Source: CAYVQZ01 sp964453435
GTDB taxonomy: Bacteria > Abyssobacteria > SURF-5
Assembly: GCA_964453435.1 (NCBI GenBank)
Contig: CAYVQZ010000019.1
Coordinates: 9,176 to 73,175, forward strand
Length of the DNA stretch: 64,000 nucleotides
Reading direction: 5' to 3'
Positions 1 through 8,448 of the stretch are shown here, one piece after another. The notes under the pieces are model-generated. The model made no database searches. It was not told the DNA's origin and saw nothing but the letters and a program-made list of their open reading frames with translations. The first letter of the stretch is position 1. Every line of letters begins with the position of its first letter. Position numbers and translations under genes: made by a program.

Positions 1-96
1 TCCCCGGAATCAGGGTTTTGGCTTTTCGGCAGAACAGGCAACCGCGCGGGCAGATACACAGCCCGCTACGGTGCGCAATGCCGGCTCGCATCCATC

Positions 97-903
97 CTAG
101 TCTTCGGTGACGGTTGGCTCGATATTCGTCGTTATCTCCCTGATTCCGACGACATCCTTCAGCAAGTCGTTCACCTGGGCCGCAATGCGTTCCTTGTGTG
201 ACAGCGAGGCGGACATGCTGACATACACGTGGCCGTTCTTGCATGTAACCTTTGCGGTCGGCGCATGGTCAACGAGCATCACATGAGCCCGCGCGGCAAT
301 GAGCAAGTCGTCCAGGATCCTCCGGGATTCCGGCGTCGGTTGGAAACAAGGCCGTTGAGCGACATCCGCAAGGATTTCGACGGCGTCATCGACCGTCAAC
401 CTCTTAATATGAATAACCATGTCGTACAGACTCGGGTCGGCGGTATCAATCCCATAAAGTGAAAGGCTCCATTTTCGTCGTTCGTCGTCGTCTTTTTTCA
501 GAATATACCGAGCCTTGTCTTCGGAAATATCTTCGCGCCGCATTTCCTCGCGCACCCTGTCCTCCATGTTGGCGACTATCCTGACTTTGAACAGATGAGG
601 AACTTCCTTCAGGAGGAAGTGACCGGCCAGGCCGTGATAAATGACATTCCCGTCGCGGACGCTTTCGAGAAGAGCTTCGCGAATGAATGCGATGTATTTC
701 TCTTTTCCGTAGGTGAAGCGGTCGAGAACCGAGGGCGCATCATGAAGCGCGCGGACAAGTTTCACCTCGGGAATGTTGAAAGCCTGAGAGGCCTCAATGA
801 GCACTTCCCTCGAAATACATTGATACCCCAGCTTGTCCGCCAGTTTCTCGGCGATCTCTTTCCCCCGTGTGTAGGTGCCCCTGGAAATCGTAATGATGGC
901 CAT
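97..903 (-). CDS. Cytidylate kinase-like protein with C-terminal BON domain
   Basis: A 268-residue soluble protein. Residues 1-185 look like the cytidylate-kinase-like family: the N-terminus ISRGTYTRGKEIAEKLADKL (6-25) matches the modified P-loop 'SR..GSGGREIAEKLA' of that family, followed by an Arg-rich lid (EDRVREEMRRE) and the helical C-terminal half. Residues about 195-262 resemble a BON domain, ending in the usual 'V.GI..I...' strand. True CMP kinases carry GxxGxGK(S/T), which is missing here, so the substrate is unknown. BON domains usually bind membranes or ligands in the periplasm, and no signal peptide is visible. An upstream promoter and an operator-like palindrome suggest an independently regulated gene. 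The kinase-family call is fairly secure; the BON call is moderate. Confidence 0.8.
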   Translation of the reverse strand: MAIITISRGTYTRGKEIAEKLADKLGYQCISREVLIEASQAFNIPEVKLVRALHDAPSVLDRFTYGKEKYIAFIREALLESVRDGNVIYHGLAGHFLLKEVPHLFKVRIVANMEDRVREEMRREDISEDKARYILKKDDDERRKWSLSLYGIDTADPSLYDMVIHIKRLTVDDAVEILADVAQRPCFQPTPESRRILDDLLIAARAHVMLVDHAPTAKVTCKNGHVYVSMSASLSHKERIAAQVNDLLKDVVGIREITTNIEPTVTED

Positions 904-965
904 GAGAGAACCCTTTCTTATTCACCCATGAAAATCCGCCCGATATCGTTTAGCACGGCTATTTC

Positions 966-994
966 AATTTAACCCGAACCCCATGTCTTGTCAA
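966..994 (-). promoter_or_regulatory. Sigma-70-type promoter for the cytidylate-kinase-like gene
   Basis: On the minus strand a perfect TTGACA (994-989) is followed after 17 bases by TAAATT (971-966), about 60 bases before the ATG at 903. A palindrome CAATAT-GTG-ATATTG (992-1006) overlaps the -35 box and could be an operator. Assigned by eye only. Confidence 0.5.
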
Positions 995-1037
995 TATGTG
1001 ATATTGTTTGACCGTTTGCGGTCCACCCGGATTACGT

Positions 1038-1982
1038 TCATGTGGGTGTTCCCATAATTCGTTCATCGGTCCGGATTCTTATCGTTGTCAAGCCCAGAAC
1101 TCTGAAGAACAAGAAGCTGGAGAGCTTGTAAAGGGCAAATGCCATGAGAAGAGGGAAGAGGACAATCTCGGTGAATACGAGCGCCGAATAGGAAAGGAAA
1201 ATGAGGAGAGCCGTGTCGAACACTGCGCGCAGCTTTTCGGACCGGGCATCCATACCGGCTCGCAACCTGTCGAAGCTCTCCATGGGATACGCAAGGGAAA
1301 GGGTGGCCCGTAGAGACAAGAAGTCTTCCTTCAATTCTCCGAACTCCTTCTCGAGTTCTCTCATTTGCTCGACTTTCCTCTGTTTGGCCGATTCTATAAC
1401 GTATCGTTTGAGGCTGAAGCTCGACAGAATGCTGAGTGGCGCAAGATAGGCAATGAGCAGCCCCAGGAAAAGGATTATTTTTGCGGCAGGAAGGGAATAC
1501 TTTTGGAGAGTGCGAACGACATCCTTCCACGGCTTCTTCTCCACCTCGGCCGGGAACGCCATGTAGAAGGCAAACAGGAGAAAGGCGGCCCCCATAATTA
1601 TCGTGCCGAACTCCAGCAATTCGGTCTCCAGGATGATGGCGTACAAACTGAGAATGAAGAGCCCGTAAAGCAGCACCTTCCAGATGTAATCCACAAAATC
1701 ATAGACGGACTGCACGGAGTCGCCGATTTCGATACTCAGAAAGACGATGCCCGTTGTGGAGCCTTCGATAATAGCAATCATCGCTTTGATTCCCGAGACG
1801 ACGACGAAGGCTTTCGCGTTGTTTTTCAGGGCGTCCTCGACGATATCGTGTGAGACCTCCGTGACTGTCCGGAACCCCAGGACTCCCGGGAAAAAGAAAC
1901 AGCACAACGCCAGCAGCGCCAGGAGCGCCACAAGCAGATAGCGCCTCAGTTTGCGCATGTCGCCTCTTGTTTTCAGGGCCAC
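1038..1982 (-). CDS. Uncharacterised multi-spanning membrane protein
   Basis: 314 residues; family not recognised. Hydrophobic segments lie at about 12-35 (signal anchor), 105-150 (two adjacent spans), 165-190 and 255-295. A charged, probably coiled-coil stretch at about 195-250 (rich in E, K and R) separates the last two spans. The N-terminal loop after the first span (HDIVEDALKNNAKAF) is predicted extracytoplasmic. The gene lies upstream of the kinase-like gene on the same strand, but a 134-base gap with its own promoter separates them, so an operon is not implied. No catalytic motif is visible. It is a real gene judging by length and consistent membrane topology. Confidence 0.7.
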   Translation of the reverse strand: MALKTRGDMRKLRRYLLVALLALLALCCFFFPGVLGFRTVTEVSHDIVEDALKNNAKAFVVVSGIKAMIAIIEGSTTGIVFLSIEIGDSVQSVYDFVDYIWKVLLYGLFILSLYAIILETELLEFGTIIMGAAFLLFAFYMAFPAEVEKKPWKDVVRTLQKYSLPAAKIILFLGLLIAYLAPLSILSSFSLKRYVIESAKQRKVEQMRELEKEFGELKEDFLSLRATLSLAYPMESFDRLRAGMDARSEKLRAVFDTALLIFLSYSALVFTEIVLFPLLMAFALYKLSSFLFFRVLGLTTIRIRTDERIMGTPT

Positions 1983-2327
1983 TGGTCACACGCCTTTCTT
2001 TCGATTCGTTTGAAGGGTTCGCTCGACAGCTCGAGACAACACATTCCGCGCGGACAAACAAGGCCTTTCGAGCTTCTTGATTCTAACAGGCGATAAATGA
2101 AACGTCAAAAGGCAAGAACGAGACCGTTCGGAAAAGCATCAGGCAACGAAATACGAAGCATCCGAAACAACGGAACATGAAAGTGTCCGGCGGTTCAAGG
2201 TCAATTCCGGGGGCACCGCGCGGCATGGTGTTCCCACTAGGCCGCATCCCCGACCCTGCGACATGTTCGCGCTCCCCTGCGCCGTGCAATCGCAAGACAG
2301 AGTCAGCATCTCTTGTTTGCTCGGCGG
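1983..2327. other. Intergenic stretch without a recognisable gene
   Basis: Between the membrane protein and the small membrane peptide. Both strands have only short, low-quality open frames; no hairpin-plus-T terminator, tRNA or repeat was recognised. Confidence 0.5.
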
Positions 2328-2444
2328 TCAGTCGCTAACCGGCCCCGTGTAGCTGCTTCGTTTCGATTTCCACACCACAACTCCGGCCAGACATATGCCC
2401 GCGGCCACAATAATGGCTGCGATGATAAAGATTACTTTCAGCAC
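2328..2444 (-). CDS. Small single-span membrane protein (38 residues)
   Basis: A short open frame starting at GTG (2444-2442), preceded six bases upstream by a strong Shine-Dalgarno GGAGGGA (2457-2451). The product begins MLKVIFIIAAIIVAAGICLA, one hydrophobic helix of about 23 residues, followed by a positively charged cytoplasmic-type tail (WKSKRSS) and TGPVSD. Topology is N-out/C-in or the reverse; the K/R cluster after the helix favours a cytoplasmic C-terminus. No homologous family is recognised. Its partners are unknown; the nearest gene on the same strand is the 314-residue membrane protein. The strong ribosome site plus a clean transmembrane helix make a chance frame unlikely, but expression is unproven. 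Confidence 0.6.
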   Translation of the reverse strand: MLKVIFIIAAIIVAAGICLAGVVVWKSKRSSYTGPVSD

Positions 2445-2594
2445 TCTGTCTCCCTCCCAAGGCCGAATGGCCGATCGTTTTGCGGTCCGTGTCCTCCGTT
2501 ACAATAATGAACAGCACTAATAATGGGTTCCCCCGGGTCACAGGACAGTCAAGAAAATATGTCATCGAAGAAGGAATTTGTTAATTCCGATTTC

Positions 2595-2636
2595 GACTCC
2601 TCTATTATGACTCCTCTATTATGACTCTTCTATTAT
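2595..2636. repeat. Three tandem copies of a 14-base unit
   Basis: The unit GACTCCTCTATTAT occurs at 2595-2608 and 2609-2622, and with one change (GACTCTTCTATTAT) at 2623-2636. It ends in a short AT-rich stretch about 400 bases upstream of mrpA. Confidence 0.85.
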
Positions 2637-2826
2637 TGACACGGAGGGGAAAAAAATGACATATTGTCGCTGAAAGGCTCTGTTTCAGCAGAATTTCAAG
2701 CGGCTTTGGAACGATTGAGAGTTGGTCAGGTGAAGGAGTGAAGCCGTGCGCTCCCTGACCCGCTCCGACCTTCGCATCTCACCCTCGAGGATGCGGAGAG
2801 AGCATCTACACTGCAGGCAGTGAGTG

Positions 2827-2957
2827 TGTCCGATAATTCATTGATGGCCGCTTCGGGGACAGTCCCTATTCTACGAATCCCCAAAAAACGGGGGATTCCG
2901 CAAATACTGACAGTCCCCTGCGCTCTCGCTTTCGACCAAACACATAATTGTCGGACA
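2827..2957. repeat. Nested inverted repeat, copy A of a dispersed intergenic family
   Basis: Outer arms TGTCCGATAATT (2827-2838) and AATTGTCGGACA (2946-2957) are inverted with one mismatch. Inside are GGGGACAGTCCC (left) facing CAGTCCCC (right), and a core GAATCCCC-AAAAAA-GGGGGATTC hairpin. Related sequence occurs at 13684-13776, 15687-15785 and 24214-24398. The design resembles REP/MITE-like palindromic repeats moved by REP-associated transposases; no such transposase is in the window. Confidence 0.75.
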
Positions 2958-3032
2958 CATTCACAGTGGCGGATGAAGCCGAAATATCGAGTAATCCGTG
3001 CAATCTGAAAGAGACAGAACGGTTAGTTGGGA

Positions 3033-5414
3033 ATGACTGTAGTTGTGCTATCCGGCTTCCTCGTGTCCTTCCTCGCTCCGCTGGTGTGCCGATTGACCAA
3101 GAGATGGTCAGGCATCGTGCTGGCGGCATTTCCCTTGTGTCTTCTATTTTATTTCTTCTCATTTTTTGGGCGTATCGCCGGTGGAGAAAACCATATCTTT
3201 TCATACGCATGGATTTCAGAGCTTGGCATTAACCTGTCATTCAATGTCGACGGACTCGGCCTCCTCTTCAGCGCGCTTATCACCGGAATCGGAGCGCTTG
3301 TATTTATCTACGCCAACGACTACATGGCCGGTCAGCAGGAACTCGGACGATTTTACACGTATATGCTTTTGTTTATGTCCTCGATGCTTGGAGTAGTGTT
3401 GTCGGACAATGTCGTAACGCTGTTCATATTCTGGGAATTAACCAGCCTGAGTTCGTATTTGCTTATCGGTTTTGACCATGAACGAGAGGATGCGCGAAAG
3501 GCTGCATGGCAGGCCTTGCTTGTCACGGGGGGCGGTGGGCTTGCATTGTTTGCCGGACTGCTGCTGCTCGGGCAAATCGGCGGCAGCTACGAACTGTCTT
3601 CCCTGTTGGATAACGGCGACCTCATTCGCTCGCATCCTCTCTATCTTCCTGTTCTTGTGCTGATTCTTGCGGGAGCCTTTACCAAGTCGGCGCAGTTTCC
3701 GTTTCATTTCTGGCTTCCGAATGCGATGGTGGCCCCGACTCCGGTCAGCACGTATCTCCATTCGGCGACCATGGTGAAGGCTGGAATATACCTGCTCGCG
3801 CGGCTGAGCCCGATGCTCGGGGGAACGACGGCCTGGACGGTATTCGTGGTTACGGCCGGCGCGGTCACGATGGTGATGAGCGGTTATCTTGCAATTACAA
3901 AGACCGACTTCAAACAAATCCTTGCCTATTCGACCTTAAGCATTCTCGGTGTGCTCACCTTTCTTCTCGGTCTGGGAACGAGAGCGGCCGTCGAAGCGGC
4001 GATGGCCTACCTCATGATTCATGCTTTGTACAAGGCGGCGCTGTTCCTGGTGGCCGGAATCGTGGATCACGAAGCCGGCACGCGGGATGTGACACGGGTC
4101 CGGGGTCTTCGCCTGGCGATGCCGGTGACCGCGGTGGCCGCCGGATTGGCGGCTCTTTCCATGGCGGGGCTTCCGCCCTTGTTCGGGTTTATCGGAAAAG
4201 AACTTGTCTTTACGGCGACACTGAAAGCTCCGCTCGCTCACCGCATGCTGACATTGGTTGTTCTTCTGACAAAAATTGCGATGGTCGTGGTTGCCGGAAT
4301 TGTGGCCTATCGCCCGTTCGCCGGAAAAGAAATGCAATCGCCGAAGAAGGCGCACGAAGCGCCGATGGGAATGTATGGAGGCCCGCTGCTGCTTGCTGGC
4401 CTGGGTTTGCTGATCGGTGTTTTGCCGGAGCCGGTGGCAGGCAACATCGTTTCCGCTGCGGTGTCTGCCGTTCTCGCTCAGCCGACCGATGTGCGCTTGA
4501 CACTGTTGCACGGTCTCAACATACAGCTACTACTCAGCATAACGACACTCGCTCTCGGCGTGGTCGCATACCTCAAGCGCGACGCGCTGCGGAAGCTTGT
4601 ATCGAGCCTGGATTTTGGAGCGAGCGTTGGTCCCTCGAAAGCCTATGATGCGGCGCTGGGTGGAATGAACACGGTCGCGTACTATCAGACCCGAATCTTT
4701 CAGAGCGGGCATCTTCATATATATATCCTGATAATCGTCGCGTCGGTGGTATTCCTTGTCGGCGGAACGATTCTGCAACTCGAGAGAGCGGTGTCATTTC
4801 AGAACGGAGCCGATATTCGCTTTTATGATTGGGTGGTGGCGCTTGTGCTCGCAATCGCAATCATGACGGTTGTCCGCGCCCAATCGAGACTTTTTGCCGT
4901 TGTTTCGCTCGGGGCCGTCGGATACGTAGTCGCGCTCATTTATGCCATGTTTGGAGCTCCGGACCTGGCCATGACGCAATTCGCCGTTGACACGCTCACG
5001 ATTGTGCTGCTCGTGCTGGTATTGTATCGGTTGCCCCGATACGTCTCGTATTCAGGGATACCGGAGCGTGTCCGCGACGCAGCCGCCGCGGTGGCGGCAG
5101 GCACACTCATCACCGCCTTGTCGCTGATGGCGACATCGGTAACTCACGACTCGGAAGTTTCCTCGTACCTCGCCGAAAACAGTTATCTGCTCGCCAAGGG
5201 GAAGAATATCGTGAATGTAATCCTGGTCGACTATCGGGCCATGGATACGATGGGTGAGATCACCGTGCTATGCGTTGCGGCTTTCGGGGTTTACGCTTTG
5301 CTCAAGCTTCGAATGAGGGGATTGTCGAATCGTGAGACAGGCTCACAGTCCCGGCGCCACAGTCCGATGACTCGAGGGACAGATGTTTCGGTAAACGAAC
5401 AGAAAGAAGGATGA
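3033..5414 (+). CDS. mrpA: Mrp Na+/H+ antiporter subunit A
   Basis: Largest membrane subunit of the multi-subunit Mrp cation/proton antiporter, homologous to complex I subunit NuoL. About 793 residues, the usual full length (MrpA core plus the C-terminal MbhD/MbhE-like part). Visible family marks: FIFWELTSLSSYLLIGF with the conserved Glu near residue 135, KSAQFPFHFWLPNAM, TPVSTYLHSATMVKAG, KTDFKQILAYSTLSILG, and GLPPLFGFIGKEL. The C-terminal third carries YAMFGAPDLAMTQFAVDTLT, typical of the MbhD domain. ATG at 3033 is chosen; an in-frame TTG at 3027 is the alternative, and neither has a good ribosome site. First gene of mrpABCDEFG; mrpB follows six bases after its stop. Confidence 0.95.
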   Translation: MTVVVLSGFLVSFLAPLVCRLTKRWSGIVLAAFPLCLLFYFFSFFGRIAGGENHIFSYAWISELGINLSFNVDGLGLLFSALITGIGALVFIYANDYMAGQQELGRFYTYMLLFMSSMLGVVLSDNVVTLFIFWELTSLSSYLLIGFDHEREDARKAAWQALLVTGGGGLALFAGLLLLGQIGGSYELSSLLDNGDLIRSHPLYLPVLVLILAGAFTKSAQFPFHFWLPNAMVAPTPVSTYLHSATMVKAGIYLLARLSPMLGGTTAWTVFVVTAGAVTMVMSGYLAITKTDFKQILAYSTLSILGVLTFLLGLGTRAAVEAAMAYLMIHALYKAALFLVAGIVDHEAGTRDVTRVRGLRLAMPVTAVAAGLAALSMAGLPPLFGFIGKELVFTATLKAPLAHRMLTLVVLLTKIAMVVVAGIVAYRPFAGKEMQSPKKAHEAPMGMYGGPLLLAGLGLLIGVLPEPVAGNIVSAAVSAVLAQPTDVRLTLLHGLNIQLLLSITTLALGVVAYLKRDALRKLVSSLDFGASVGPSKAYDAALGGMNTVAYYQTRIFQSGHLHIYILIIVASVVFLVGGTILQLERAVSFQNGADIRFYDWVVALVLAIAIMTVVRAQSRLFAVVSLGAVGYVVALIYAMFGAPDLAMTQFAVDTLTIVLLVLVLYRLPRYVSYSGIPERVRDAAAAVAAGTLITALSLMATSVTHDSEVSSYLAENSYLLAKGKNIVNVILVDYRAMDTMGEITVLCVAAFGVYALLKLRMRGLSNRETGSQSRRHSPMTRGTDVSVNEQKEG

Positions 5415-5420
5415 ATCGGC

Positions 5421-5828
5421 ATGGTTTCCTTGATTTTATTGACCGCTACCAGGTATCTTTTGCCGCTTCTTCTGCTCCTCTCGCTGTATTTGCTGCTGTT
5501 CGGGCACAATGTGCCGGGCGGCGGCTTCGAGGGAGGGCTCGTGGCGGCAGCGGCTTTTGCCCTCTTCACCGTCGCCCACGGCGTGGACCGCGCAAGACGC
5601 CTGCTTCATGTGAACCCGCGCTCCCTCGTCGGTTCCGGCCTGCTGGTGACGCTCATCAGCGGCACGCTTTCTTTCTTTGTGAACAAGCCGTTTCTGACTT
5701 CGCAATGGAGCGCGCTGAACTTCCCGGGAAAGTGGAAAGCAGGGACGCCGCTTTTGTTCGACATTGGTGTATATCTCGTCGTAATCGGCGCGACGCTTGC
5801 AATAATCTTTTCGCTGGCCGAGGATTGA
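5421..5828 (+). CDS. mrpB: Mrp antiporter subunit B (MnhB)
   Basis: 135 residues, four predicted spans. The sequence FGHNVPGGGFEGGLVAAAA is the hallmark of the MnhB family. Part of the membrane complex exchanging Na+ (or other cations) for H+. Starts seven bases after the mrpA stop and ends three bases before mrpC, so it is surely cotranscribed with both. Confidence 0.95.
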   Translation: MVSLILLTATRYLLPLLLLLSLYLLLFGHNVPGGGFEGGLVAAAAFALFTVAHGVDRARRLLHVNPRSLVGSGLLVTLISGTLSFFVNKPFLTSQWSALNFPGKWKAGTPLLFDIGVYLVVIGATLAIIFSLAED

Positions 5829-5831
5829 ACT

Positions 5832-6182
5832 ATGCAAATACTTCTTTCCGTCATTGTGGGCCTTTTATACGGGGCGGGACTGTACCTCATGATGCGCCGA
5901 AGCATCGTGAAACTGATCATTGGTCTTGCGCTCCTCAGCCACGGAGCGAATCTGTTGATATTCATCATGGGGCGCCTGACCAGGAGCGGCCCTCCGATAA
6001 TACCATCGGATGCCGTGCAACTGACGGGACCGCACGCCGACCCTCTTCCGCAGGCGCTCGTTTTGACAGCTATCGTTATCGGCTTCGGGCTGCAGGCCTT
6101 TGCGGTGGTCTTGATACGGCAGGCCCATCAAAGCGTGGGGACGGACGACCTTGACGAAATGCAGGCGACCGACATGATATAA
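5832..6182 (+). CDS. mrpC: Mrp antiporter subunit C (NuoK-like)
   Basis: 116 residues with three transmembrane helices. Homologous to NuoK of complex I; LIIGLALLSHGANLLIFIMG contains the motif where MrpC/NuoK keep a membrane-embedded acidic or polar residue. The C-terminal LTAIVIGFGLQAFAVVLIR is typical of MrpC. Third gene of the mrp operon, three bases after mrpB. Confidence 0.93.
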   Translation: MQILLSVIVGLLYGAGLYLMMRRSIVKLIIGLALLSHGANLLIFIMGRLTRSGPPIIPSDAVQLTGPHADPLPQALVLTAIVIGFGLQAFAVVLIRQAHQSVGTDDLDEMQATDMI

Positions 6183-6204
6183 GGAGCCTCAGAAGGGACC
6201 CGAC

Positions 6205-7713
6205 ATGAATGTTGTTCTGACGCTTCCGATTCTGGTTCCGTTTCTGACCGCAATCATTTGCATTTTCGGTTGGAACAATCGGAACCTGCAACGATGGCTG
6301 AGTGTCGGCGGCGGCGCCGGCTTGCTTCTGGCGGCGGTCGTTCTTCTCGGCGCATGTTGGCGGAACGGCGTCCAGTCGACACAAATCGGGGACTGGCCGG
6401 CGCCGTTCGGCATTACGCTTGTGGCAGACCTCTTTTCGGCGATAATGGTGGTAATGACAGGTCTAATGGCGCTTTCCATCTCCGTGTATTCACTCGCCGG
6501 CATGGACGCGGAACGGGAGTCGTTCGGCTATTATCCTCTTGTTCATATCATGCTGATGGGTGTCTGTGGCTCTTTCCTGACGGGAGACGTCTTTAACCTC
6601 TATGTATGGTTCGAGGTAATGCTGATTGCTTCCTTTGTGCTCGTCGTGCTCGGAGGCGAGAAACCGCAACTCGAAGGCGGCATCAAATACCTCACGCTCA
6701 ACCTCATTTCTTCCGCTTTGTTCCTGACGGGTGTCGGGGTTTTGTATGGGATCGCGGGCACGCTCAACATGGCGGACTTGGCCATTCGGCTTCCCCGCAT
6801 AAACCCTGCCGGGATTGTGACGACAGTGTCGATGCTGTTTTTGCTTGCCTTCGGAATCAAGGCCGCCATTTTCCCCCTGTTCTTCTGGTTACCGGCCTCC
6901 TATCATACGCCGCCCGTGTCGATCTCGGCCATTTTCGCAGGGCTGTTGACCAAGGTGGGCGTATACGCGCTCATCCGTTTTTTTACGTTACTCTTCACGC
7001 ATGACACCGGAACAACCCACACGCTCATTCTCGTTTTGAGCGGCTTGACGATGGTCGTCGGTGTGCTGGGGGCAGTGGCGCAATACGAGTTTCGACGCCT
7101 CCTCTCGTTCCATATTGTCAGCCAAATCGGATACATGGTCATGGGGCTCGGCCTTTTCACGCCGCTCGGATTGGCGGGCTCCATATTCCATATCGTCCAC
7201 AATATTCTGTCGAAGACGAACCTGTTTCTCGTGAGCGGGGTGGCGCATCGATTAAAAGGAACCTACGACCTGAAGAAACTGGGCGGACTGTATACCGCGG
7301 CTCCCGGCCTGACGGTGTTGTTTCTGATATCGGCGTTCTCGCTTGCCGGGATGCCGCCTTTTTCGGGGTTCTGGTCGAAACTGGTTCTGGTCAAAGCCGG
7401 CCTCGAGACAGAGCAGTATACGCTTGTGGGGGCGGCCCTTGCGGTCGGTCTTCTCACGACCTACTCCATGACGAAAATCTGGAATGAGGCGTTTTGGAAA
7501 CAAGCCCCGTCGGAGACGGAAGCCGCAGCGGCGGAGAGCGCGGAGACGACGGGGAGATGGAGCGCTCTTTTCGGGCCAATAGTACTCCTCGCCGTTTTGA
7601 TTGTGACCCTCGGGCTGTTCACGGAGCCATTCGTACTTCTCTTCATGCGCGCGGCCGAGCAACTGATGAATCCGTCGGAATACATCCTGGCGGTGCTGGG
7701 AGCCGAATCATGA
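6205..7713 (+). CDS. mrpD: Mrp antiporter subunit D (NuoM/N-like)
   Basis: 502 residues with about 14 predicted spans; proton-conducting-transporter family, homologous to NuoM and NuoN. The conserved membrane Glu is at residue 137 in NLYVWFEVMLIASF, the first conserved Lys lies in AFGIKAAIFPLFFWLP, and the PVSISAIFAGLLTKVGVYAL and SFHIVSQIGYMVMGLG signatures follow. GMPPFSGFWSKL marks the discontinuous helix near the C-terminus. A ribosome site AAGGGA precedes the ATG. The stop overlaps the mrpE start as ATGA (7710-7713), indicating translational coupling. Confidence 0.95.
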   Translation: MNVVLTLPILVPFLTAIICIFGWNNRNLQRWLSVGGGAGLLLAAVVLLGACWRNGVQSTQIGDWPAPFGITLVADLFSAIMVVMTGLMALSISVYSLAGMDAERESFGYYPLVHIMLMGVCGSFLTGDVFNLYVWFEVMLIASFVLVVLGGEKPQLEGGIKYLTLNLISSALFLTGVGVLYGIAGTLNMADLAIRLPRINPAGIVTTVSMLFLLAFGIKAAIFPLFFWLPASYHTPPVSISAIFAGLLTKVGVYALIRFFTLLFTHDTGTTHTLILVLSGLTMVVGVLGAVAQYEFRRLLSFHIVSQIGYMVMGLGLFTPLGLAGSIFHIVHNILSKTNLFLVSGVAHRLKGTYDLKKLGGLYTAAPGLTVLFLISAFSLAGMPPFSGFWSKLVLVKAGLETEQYTLVGAALAVGLLTTYSMTKIWNEAFWKQAPSETEAAAAESAETTGRWSALFGPIVLLAVLIVTLGLFTEPFVLLFMRAAEQLMNPSEYILAVLGAES

Positions 7714-8183
7714 CATTGTTCTTATCGAATGTCCTGCTGGCGGTGGCCTGGATGGCTTTGACCGGGGTGTTCACCCCCTTAAACCTTACAGTCGGATTTG
7801 TGCTGGGGTACGGGCTCCTATTGTTAACTCAGCGGGCCGAACAGCAGCCGGCCTATTTCAAGAAGGTCTGGCAAGTAGTCGGCTTCGGTGTCTTTTTCGC
7901 AAAAGAGCTTGTGAAAGCGAACATACGGGTCGCGTATGATGTAATTACGCCGAAGAACCTGATGTCGCCGGGCGTGATCGCCATACCGCTCGATGCGAAA
8001 ACCGAATTGGAGATTACGCTGCTGGCGAATCTGATAACGCTGACGCCGGGCACGCTGGGCCTCGAGGTATCGAGCGACCGGCGGGTGCTCTACATTCATG
8101 CCATGTACATAACCGATGTGGACAAGTTCAGGCACGAAATAAAGCGGGGACTGGAGCGAAGATTACTGGAGGTGCTTCGATGA
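7710..8183 (+). CDS. mrpE: Mrp antiporter subunit E
   Basis: 157 residues starting at the ATG that overlaps the mrpD stop. Two N-terminal spans are followed by a cytoplasmic domain. FFAKELVKANIRVAYDVI and the motif ANLITLTPGTLGLEV are diagnostic of MrpE/MnhE. The ORF can be read further upstream, but that part lies out of frame inside mrpD, so the overlapping ATG is the sensible start. The stop overlaps mrpF by four bases. Confidence 0.95.
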   Translation: MTLFLSNVLLAVAWMALTGVFTPLNLTVGFVLGYGLLLLTQRAEQQPAYFKKVWQVVGFGVFFAKELVKANIRVAYDVITPKNLMSPGVIAIPLDAKTELEITLLANLITLTPGTLGLEVSSDRRVLYIHAMYITDVDKFRHEIKRGLERRLLEVLR

Positions 8184-8446
8184 GCGGATTGCAGTTCGCA
8201 TTTGTCACAACATTGCCCATGCTGAGCGTAGGATTCGCTTTGGCCTTCGCGCGGCTTGTGCGGGGGCCGAGCCTGCCGGACCGGGTGGTCGCGCTGGACC
8301 TGATGGCGATTATCGGGATTGGCTTTATCTGCGCATATGCCATAGTGAACGACCAGAGTGTACTGCTGAATGTCGCAACCCTGTTCGCTCTGGTCGCGTT
8401 CCTGGGAACCGTGGCATTCGCGTACTATGTGAGCAGAGGGGCCTGA
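8180..8446 (+). CDS. mrpF: Mrp antiporter subunit F
   Basis: 88 residues, three helices; RLVRGPSLPDRVVALDLM is the standard MrpF/PhaF signature with the conserved Arg-Gly-Pro-x-x-x-Asp-Arg and the membrane Asp. Starts in an ATGA overlap with mrpE; mrpG begins three bases after it. In the assembled antiporter, MrpE, F and G form a small-subunit layer unique to Mrp and related hydrogenases. Confidence 0.94.
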   Translation: MSGLQFAFVTTLPMLSVGFALAFARLVRGPSLPDRVVALDLMAIIGIGFICAYAIVNDQSVLLNVATLFALVAFLGTVAFAYYVSRGA

Positions 8447-8448
8447 CC

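Larger units (their letters stand above)
2445..3032. other. Repeat-bearing intergenic stretch upstream of mrpA
   Basis: 588 bases without a convincing gene. It holds three tandem 14-base repeats (2595-2636) and a large nested inverted repeat (2827-2957), annotated separately. No clear promoter for the mrp operon could be picked out. Confidence 0.55.

Noticed and set aside
1..91. Minus-strand frame running off the left edge, beginning MRAGIAHRSG and containing CICPRGCLFC
   Set aside because: Only 30 codons are visible. The Cys spacing is suggestive of a metal site, but a chance frame cannot be excluded without the flanking sequence.
5411..6154. A 247-codon plus frame overlapping mrpB and mrpC
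   Set aside because: Arg/Pro-rich shadow frame; mrpB and mrpC in the other frames have clear family motifs.
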